Below the pieces are notes generated by a model. It was given only the letters and a program-made list of their open reading frames with translations, was not told where the DNA came from and did no database searches. Both the position numbers and the translations under genes were made by a program. Positions 59,132-64,000 of a DNA stretch of 64,000 nucleotides are shown in pieces. Numbering within the stretch: the first letter of the stretch is position 1; every line of letters starts with the position of its first letter. The DNA is from DATBAX01 sp963762965 (lineage in GTDB: Bacteria > Acidobacteriota > Terriglobia > Terriglobales > Acidobacteriaceae): the NCBI GenBank assembly GCA_963762965.1, contig CAVXME010000001.1, forward strand, positions 930,001 through 994,000, read 5' to 3'.

Positions 59132-60145
59132 CTAACGTCCGCCACCAAGTCCATCCAGATTCGCATCCTCCCCATGCTGCGCAATCGCCGCCACGATCTC
59201 CAGCGCGACTTCCAAAGCCCGACGCCCCTCCTCCAATGAAACCACCGGCTTGGAACGCTCACGCACCGCGGTTAAGAAAGCCTTCAACTCCGCATGCAGC
59301 GGCTCCGTCGCCACGGTCGGAGGCTTGCTAATGCCAATCTGCGGATTGACGGAAGGAACTCCTGCCCCTCCTCCGCCAACGCTGAAAACCGTCACATCCT
59401 GACGTCCATAATCGAGCGACACATACTGCCGGGGCTGAAAGAAGCGCAGCTTGCGCACCCGCTCAGTCGAAACCCGGCTGGCCGTGAAGTTAGCGACACA
59501 TCCCGACGCGAACTGCAAACGCACGTTGGCGATGTCTACCTTGGCCGAAAGAATGGGCAGGCCGACGGCGCGAATTTCGGTGACCGGAGAATTCACAAAC
59601 GAGAGCACGATATCAAGATCATGAATCATCAGGTCGAGGACAACATCCACATCCAATGAACGTGGAGTGAACACGCTCAAACGATGGACTTCAAAAAACA
59701 TGGGCTGGGTGAGCAGCGGCAGCGTGGCCTGCACCGCGGAATTGAAACGTTCCAAATGACCCACCTGTCCAATTCGGCCGAGACGCTGAGCCAGAGCAAT
59801 CAGTTCATCGGCTTCCGTCAGCGAAGTAGCCAGCGGCTTCTCGATCAGGACGTCAACCCCTGCCTCCATCAACGCGCCGGCAACCTGGAGGTGATGAACC
59901 GTAGGCACCGCCACCGAAGCAGCCTGTACTTCGCTATGCGTGCTGAGCAGTTGCTCAATGGAACCAAACCCGCGGCATCCAAATTCCCGGGCCACAGCGT
60001 CGGCCTTAGCGACGTCGGCATCGACCACACCTACCAGCCGCACAGCCTCGCCTTGCTGAGCAAGTTGCTGATAAATACGGGCGTGATTGCGCCCGAATGC
60101 ACCTACACCAATGACGGCGACGTTAATGAAGTTATCGGAAGGCAG
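59132..60145 (-). CDS. Gfo/Idh/MocA-type dehydrogenase, GnnA-like (UDP-GlcNAc 3-dehydrogenase candidate)
   Basis: The 337-residue protein starts with a Rossmann fold, NVAVIGVGAFGRNHARIY. It has the family motif VDVLIEKPLATSLTEADE and GHLERFN, then a C-terminal domain with RSLDVDVVLDLMIHDLDI. GnnA-type enzymes oxidise UDP-GlcNAc for 2,3-diamino lipid A. Its place beside lpxI/lpxA/fabZ fits, but no aminotransferase GnnB is seen. The next ATG/GTG/TTG is a GTG at 60043, which would cut off the nucleotide-binding loop. A CTG at 60145 with AAGGA seven bases upstream is the likely start. Confidence 0.75.
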   Translation of the reverse strand: MPSDNFINVAVIGVGAFGRNHARIYQQLAQQGEAVRLVGVVDADVAKADAVAREFGCRGFGSIEQLLSTHSEVQAASVAVPTVHHLQVAGALMEAGVDVLIEKPLATSLTEADELIALAQRLGRIGQVGHLERFNSAVQATLPLLTQPMFFEVHRLSVFTPRSLDVDVVLDLMIHDLDIVLSFVNSPVTEIRAVGLPILSAKVDIANVRLQFASGCVANFTASRVSTERVRKLRFFQPRQYVSLDYGRQDVTVFSVGGGGAGVPSVNPQIGISKPPTVATEPLHAELKAFLTAVRERSKPVVSLEEGRRALEVALEIVAAIAQHGEDANLDGLGGGR

Positions 60146-60149
60146 TTTT

Positions 60150-60611
60150 TTATCCTTGCGCCCGTTTCAACAGCACAATCTGCCCCGCATGATACAGCGC
60201 GTGTTGCACCGTCCCATGCAGCAGGAAATAGAAATCGTAATCTTTCCCGGGAACCTGCTCCGTCAGTCGTGAATCCGGCATGTTCGAAATGGCTTCCAGT
60301 AGCTCCTGATGTTGGCGCTGCAGATTGGCAAGAGTCGCTCGCCAGGCAGCTTCGCTCGGATCTTTAATCTTGGGAAAATTTTCGTCATCACTCGGACTTG
60401 CCGCTTTCCCTGCAATGCGGCGCAAAATCACGCTATCCCAGGCATAAATATGCAACGTGAGTTCCCAAATAGTGTGAGCCGTGGAAATCGGCCGCGCCTC
60501 CGCCCTCGTCGCATCCACACCAGCAAGAATTTCCATCAAAGCCGGCCCATGCCAGGCATCGCCGGCAAAGGCACGTTTCAATTGGACAGCAATACGAGCA
60601 GTTTCGGACAT
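60150..60611 (-). CDS. DinB-like four-helix protein
   Basis: The 153-residue product fits the DinB/YfiT-like superfamily of metal-binding four-helix bundles. It has TIWELTLHIYAWDSVILRRI, where the first ligand His sits, and FYFLLHGTVQHALYHAGQIV, which carries the remaining His residues. These proteins often act as thiol-dependent transferases; the substrate here is unknown. The ATG at 60611 begins where the family begins; the frame is open to 60713 through the REP sequence. It ends four bases before the dehydrogenase start. Confidence 0.82.
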   Translation of the reverse strand: MSETARIAVQLKRAFAGDAWHGPALMEILAGVDATRAEARPISTAHTIWELTLHIYAWDSVILRRIAGKAASPSDDENFPKIKDPSEAAWRATLANLQRQHQELLEAISNMPDSRLTEQVPGKDYDFYFLLHGTVQHALYHAGQIVLLKRAQG

Positions 60612-60660
60612 AGACTCTTTGGGCAAGCAAACAAGATTGTACTCAAATCCACCCGTGTGG

Positions 60661-60808
60661 GTCGGACACTCCTGTCCGACCCTGCCGGGGATTGTCACAC
60701 TCCCAACGTTCATCCATCACAGACATCAACGAGGAACTGGCCTAGAAAATCAAAGTCAAAGGCGTCGGACAGAGCCTGCCCTGAGCGAAGCCGAAGGGAG
60801 TGTCCGAC
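60661..60808. repeat. Pair of REP hairpins upstream of the RAYT gene
   Basis: GTCGGACA-CTCC-TGTCCGAC at 60661-60680 is a perfect 8-bp hairpin preceded by GTGTGG. A second element spans 60764-60808: GTCGGACA, then CCTGAGCGAAGCCGAAGGG, then TGTCCGAC followed by CCACAC, i.e. the opposite orientation. The two form an inverted pair before the transposase gene. Confidence 0.85.
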
Positions 60809-60818
60809 CCACACAAGC

Positions 60819-61307
60819 ATGTCACAGCGAATCCCTCTGAAGCGAATGTACGACTACCGGCGCATTTTGCCGCATTATCAGAAAGCCGGACGAGCGCTCT
60901 TCGTCACGTTTTGCAAGTTAATCCCAACCCCATTTGCGGCTGACGCCAGAACCGCAATCCTTGAGCACTGCCTATATGACAATGGCAAGCGATACCAACT
61001 CCACGCTGCGGTTGTCATGCCGGAGCACGTTCATCTCTTGCTGACTCCTTTCGAGGACGAAGAGGGCTGGTCCTACGGCTTGCCGGCCATCCTGAAGGCA
61101 ATCAAAGGAACCTCAGCGCGAAGCATCAACAAGCTGCTGGGCTCCGACGGCTCGGTCTGGCAGGAAGAATCCTTTGACCATGTTCTTCGTTCACAAGAGA
61201 GCCTGGAAGAAAAGCTGGAGTACATCCGTCAAAACCCAGTGAGAAGAGGTTTGGCTAATAAACCAGAAGACTACCGCTGGCTCTGGGTCGAGCAAGGCCC
61301 CAAATAA
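60819..61307 (+). mobile_element. REP-associated tyrosine transposase (RAYT, Y1_Tnp)
   Basis: The 162-residue single-domain Y1 transposase has the HUH motif in VVMPEHVHLLLTPFE and the catalytic Tyr in EEKLEYIRQNPVRRGL, the RAYT signature. Full-length and apparently intact. The ATG at 60819 follows the REP hairpin by ten bases; MYDYRR (ATG at 60846) is an alternative start, and upstream in-frame codons are REP-derived. RAYTs cut single-stranded REP hairpins and are thought to spread them. Hairpins of matching sequence flank it on both sides. Confidence 0.88.
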
Positions 61308-61331
61308 GCCCGCGTGGGTCTGCTCATGTGG

Positions 61332-61441
61332 GTCGGACACTCCTGTCCGACGCTTTTGACTTTGTTTTTGCTCTTGCTCTAGTTGGCAGAAATACCCATC
61401 TGCACACTCGTTCCATGCAGGGTCGGACAGGAGTGTCCGAC
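61332..61441. repeat. Pair of REP hairpins downstream of the RAYT gene
   Basis: GTCGGACACTCCTGTCCGAC at 61332-61351 is identical to the upstream copy at 60661. GTCGGACAGGAGTGTCCGAC at 61422-61441 is its reverse complement, each carrying the GTGGG/CCCAC flank on the outer side. The pair faces inward in the manner of a BIME. Confidence 0.85.
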
Positions 61442-61455
61442 CCACACGGACAGTG

Positions 61456-62328
61456 CTAGTCCGCAACCATCGTGATGCCACCAGCATCCGCAGCCACGAT
61501 CACCGCTCCCCCATCTAGCAGCAGGCACTTGCCGGCATCCAGAGCCAGACAGGTTGCTCCAGCCGAACGCATCCCTTCGATCGTCTTCAATCCAATGACC
61601 GGCACATCAAAACGCATATCCTGATTGGGCTTGGCGATTTTTACTACCGTCAAAGCACGGCTCAACGTCGAAGGCCCAGATTCCAGCGACGCCATGATGT
61701 GTCCAGCGCGCTCGATGGCAACATCGGTGCCCTCCATGGCTTCGACCGCCACGCACGCGGCTTCGGCAATGACCACAGTTTGCCCAATATCGTATTTAGC
61801 CAGATGCCGGGCAACGCTGCGGCCATATTCGATGTTCTTTTTTTCCTGCTCCGATGGCGCGCGCTTGGTCAGCACACCAGACTTAGCCAGCAGTGGTTTA
61901 AGCAATGACGTGGAATTTTCCAGAACAATGCCTTCATCGGCGAGAACTTTAGCCACAGCCCCAAGCAGCGAGTCGGTGTTTCGCGTCCCGAGCGATAACA
62001 ACAATTTCGCCAGTCGCCAATCGGGACGAATGCTGGAAAAAATTTGCTTGTGCTTGACCTGCCCCGCCATGACGGCACGAGTCACGCCTTCCCCTTTGAA
62101 AGTGTCGATCAGCTTCGAGAGTTCCCCAAGGGAAAGCCAGTGAACGGCGCTCGCCCCACGGGTCTCGATCTCGGGTGAAGCTTCTTCCTTGATCGCTGCA
62201 ACCACGACATCAAATCCTTGCGCGCGAGCAGCATCGAGAACCAGGAGAGGGAAGCTCCCGTTGCCTGCGATGATGCCGAGTTTGGGGTTGGGGGTCAATG
62301 AGTGTGATGGCGATTTATCGCCAGTCAT
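61456..62328 (-). CDS. lpxI: UDP-2,3-diacylglucosamine hydrolase LpxI
   Basis: LpxI (formerly DUF1009) makes lipid X from UDP-2,3-diacylglucosamine in lipid A synthesis, in place of LpxH. The 290-residue protein has the family start LGIIAGNGSFPLLVLDAARA and the middle ATYDI-like KYDIGQTVVIAEAACVAVEA. It includes EGTDVAIERAG and the C-terminal RFDVPVIGLKTIEGMRSAGA with LALDAGKCLLLD. The ATG at 62328 avoids overlap with the gene upstream; the frame is open to an ATG at 62391. Its partners fabZ and lpxA are just upstream. Confidence 0.92.
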   Translation of the reverse strand: MTGDKSPSHSLTPNPKLGIIAGNGSFPLLVLDAARAQGFDVVVAAIKEEASPEIETRGASAVHWLSLGELSKLIDTFKGEGVTRAVMAGQVKHKQIFSSIRPDWRLAKLLLSLGTRNTDSLLGAVAKVLADEGIVLENSTSLLKPLLAKSGVLTKRAPSEQEKKNIEYGRSVARHLAKYDIGQTVVIAEAACVAVEAMEGTDVAIERAGHIMASLESGPSTLSRALTVVKIAKPNQDMRFDVPVIGLKTIEGMRSAGATCLALDAGKCLLLDGGAVIVAADAGGITMVAD

Positions 62329-62336
62329 ACGAGGCT

Positions 62337-62783
62337 TCACTCCGGGCAGTCGGTTCTCTGAATCCGAATTGTGCCTACCCTTCTCTTCCATTCGCAGCGT
62401 GAGTCACACCACTCCTTGACTTTGCCAACAAATTCGCCAGTTTGGTACTGCGTGAGGGTTCCGCGAAATCCACCCAGGCCTGTTCCCCATGAAAGCCAGA
62501 GACTATTGCCTCTTGGCTGCCAAGTCCAAGCATTCTCAGCCGGGTTGTCCGTTACGGGAGTACTGCGCATCTGGAAAATATCCTTGCTTCGCTTGTCAGC
62601 GAGCTCGCTGCGTAGCCGGAATCGCCCTGGAATAGGTGTGGCGTCTTCGTTCCTAGGGTGCCACTTCTGGGAAGTAATCTGATAGCATCCGGCAGACGGC
62701 ACGGCAGGAGAGGGCTGAGTCTGACCGTGTACTGGAATTACACAGCACAGGACAGCGGCAAAGACTGTGATAGGGGTCTTCAT
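62337..62783 (-). CDS. Small secreted protein of unknown function
   Basis: The 148-residue product has a signal peptide (ITVFAAVLCCVIPVHGQ). The mature part has three further cysteines (CYQI, CDSRC) that could form disulphides. No family is recognised. It includes ENAWTWQPRGNSLWLSWGTG, a Trp-rich beta-like stretch. It lies between lpxA and lpxI on the same strand, eight bases before the lpxI start; whether it belongs to the lipid A operon or was inserted is unknown. Confidence 0.6.
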   Translation of the reverse strand: MKTPITVFAAVLCCVIPVHGQTQPSPAVPSAGCYQITSQKWHPRNEDATPIPGRFRLRSELADKRSKDIFQMRSTPVTDNPAENAWTWQPRGNSLWLSWGTGLGGFRGTLTQYQTGEFVGKVKEWCDSRCEWKRRVGTIRIQRTDCPE

Positions 62784-62840
62784 TCCCTGAGATTATGACC
62801 TGTCTTCATCAAACTGTCGAAATAAGTAGATTAACTCCAC

Positions 62841-63618
62841 TCACTTAATCACTCCGCGCTCACTCGCCTCAATAAACCGGATCAGCATCTCGACGTCTTC
62901 CCCGCGATCAGGCTCCGCTTTCAGCTTTTCCAAAGCTTGCGAAGTATTGAGTTTGGAAGCCAGCAGGAGTTTGTACGCATGATGAATCTTGCCAATACGT
63001 TCCTTGCTGAAGCCACGGCGTTCCAGCCCAACAGAATTCATGCCATAAGCGTGAGTGTCGCGAGCGGCAACTGTTTTCGAAAACGGTAAAACATCTTTGG
63101 TGATGGTGGTCCCGCCGCCCACAAACGCATGCGCGCCAATCCGAACAAAGTGATGCACAGGACAAAGCGCGCCCACCTGCGCCCACTCTTCGACAATCAC
63201 ATGCCCCCCGAGGGTTGCCGCGTTGGCCAGGATCACGTGATCGCCAATCTGACAATCGTGCGCGACGTGGGTGTAAGCCATGATCAGCGTGTGACTGCCC
63301 ACGCGAGTCAATCCACCACCTTTGACGGTTCCGCGATTGATGGTGACGAACTCTCGGATCTCATTGTGGTTCCCAATTTCCAGGCGCGTAGGTTCGCCGG
63401 CGTAGTGAGAGTCCTGCGGGGCCAAGCCGATCGAGCAGAATGGGAAAAAGCTGTTATGAGAGCCAATCTTCGTTGGCCCTTCGATCGCCACATGCGAAGA
63501 CCAGCGAGCACGCCTCGCCAATTTCCACGTCGGACCCGATCACGCAATAAGGACCAATCTTGCAGGAAGGATGGACTTTGGCGCGCGCATCGATGATGGC
63601 AGTAGCGTGGACGTTCAT
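62841..63618 (-). CDS. lpxA: UDP-GlcNAc acyltransferase LpxA, with a one-base frameshift
   Basis: LpxA adds the first acyl chain in lipid A synthesis. The N-terminal part starts at ATG 63618 (NVHATAIIDARAKVHPSC, left-handed beta-helix with GPYCVIGSDVEIGEACSL). The remaining 226 codons are in another frame (SHVAIEGPTKIGSHNSFF, EIREFVTINRGTVKGGGLTR, LERRGFSKERIGKIHHAYKL). They join if one A at 63497-63498 is removed: VEIGEACSL-V-SHVAIEG then aligns residue for residue with E. coli VEIGEGTVL-K-SHVVVNG. The composite is 258 residues, a normal length. LpxA is essential in most species, so a sequencing indel is more likely than a dead gene. Confidence 0.85.
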
Positions 63619-63669
63619 TGAATCATTCGTAAACCAGCAATACTGGCGCGCACAATAACTTGAGAGACG

Positions 63670-64000
63670 TTAACCTTTGGGCTCATCATTTCCGCCAACA
63701 CTTTCGGCTCCGCCGCCGGATGCCCCCCGCCCGAGATTACGATTGACCAGTTGGCAGGTCACGCTGGCTTCCGCCACTCGCTTGCCATCAACGGTGACCA
63801 CCCCTTCCATACGAACCGCGATACTTCGCGCCGAGGCCCGCCAGGCTTTCATCTCAACTTCGATCCGCAGTTGATCGCCGGGGACCACAGGACGCCGGAA
63901 GCGGGCGCGTTCAATTCCTGTGAACACCATCAATTTATCGCTGCGATCTTCCACTTCGGTCAGTAGCAGCGCGCCGCCAGCCTGGGCAATGGCTTCCACG
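63670..64000 (-). CDS. fabZ: (3R)-hydroxyacyl-ACP dehydratase FabZ (partial, cut by window edge)
   Basis: The C-terminal 110 codons are present; the start lies to the right of the window. The visible part has the hot-dog fold features EAIAQAGGALLL (the FabZ helix after the active-site Glu), MVFTGIERARFRRPVVPGDQ, and VASVTCQLV-like EASVTCQLV. A Gly-rich tail follows. FabZ dehydrates 3-hydroxyacyl-ACP and competes with LpxA for 3-hydroxyacyl chains, hence the common fabZ-lpxA order seen here. Confidence 0.9.
   Translation of the reverse strand, partial: VEAIAQAGGALLLTEVEDRSDKLMVFTGIERARFRRPVVPGDQLRIEVEMKAWRASARSIAVRMEGVVTVDGKRVAEASVTCQLVNRNLGRGASGGGAESVGGNDEPKG

Noticed and set aside
60309..60818. 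Upstream extension of the RAYT frame
   Set aside because: The extra 170 codons run through the dinB gene on the opposite strand and the REP hairpins; RAYT homology starts at about 60819.

Overview
This window looks like a chromosomal segment of a Gram-negative member of the Acidobacteriota, probably Terriglobia (Koribacter-like). The grounds are family-level: GC-rich coding, lipid A genes (fabZ, lpxA, lpxI), TonB, a winged-helix protein with membrane helices of the type common in that phylum, and a REP-associated transposase. No rRNA, tRNA, CRISPR array or prophage was seen, so the taxonomic call is an inference.

Bases 1-28100 are a flagellar superlocus. Read left to right on the plus strand it holds the end of fliI, fliJ, fliK, flgD and flgE. 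Then come a short fliN-type gene and the export-gate run fliO-fliP-fliQ-fliR-flhB-flhA. These are followed by fliA (sigma-28), fliM, a long fliN, and a gene with a twin MshEN-type cyclic-di-GMP motif. The late block is flgF-flgG-flgA-flgH-flgI-flgJ-flgM-(59-codon gene)-flgN-flgK-flgL. On the minus strand lie fliC-fliD-fliS-(fliT-like), and flbD-motA-motB diverge from fliC. Five sites match the sigma-28 consensus with exactly 11 bases between the boxes: before flgF, two before flgM, before fliC and before the chemoreceptor gene. FliA made here therefore probably drives the late genes, and FlgM is probably its antagonist.

Bases 28100-35840 are a chemotaxis operon: mcp-cheW-cheA-cheR-HDOD-cheB, with a convergent receiver-domain gene after it. 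cheA is frameshifted near its 3' end, so that its reading frame runs directly into cheR.

Bases 36000-49800 hold unrelated genes. There are three exported putative zinc peptidases (M1-like, peptidase-MA-like with TPRs, and M49-like), a SpoIIE-type phosphatase, a SurA/PpiC-type isomerase, a YhaM-type exoribonuclease, a HAD hydrolase and a multi-S1-domain protein. A STAS protein and a glycine C-acetyltransferase-type PLP enzyme follow.

Bases 49887-58800, mostly minus strand, hold pyrC-pyrB, a zinc-ribbon membrane protein, a lipoprotein, a GH3 enzyme and miaA. They also hold a plus-strand winged-helix membrane protein and a TonB-type protein. Bases 59100-64000 are a lipid A region, read right to left: fabZ (cut by the edge), lpxA (with a one-base frameshift), a small secreted protein, lpxI, a RAYT transposase flanked by inverted REP hairpins, a DinB-like protein and a GnnA/Gfo-Idh-MocA-type dehydrogenase.

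The most notable points are the cheA/cheR frameshift, the three tandem domains inserted in flagellin, and possible cyclic-di-GMP motifs both in a flagellar-operon protein and between the CheA domains. Others are tandem FliA promoters at flgM, apparent CTG starts for motB and the dehydrogenase, and the REP/RAYT element in the lipid A cluster.
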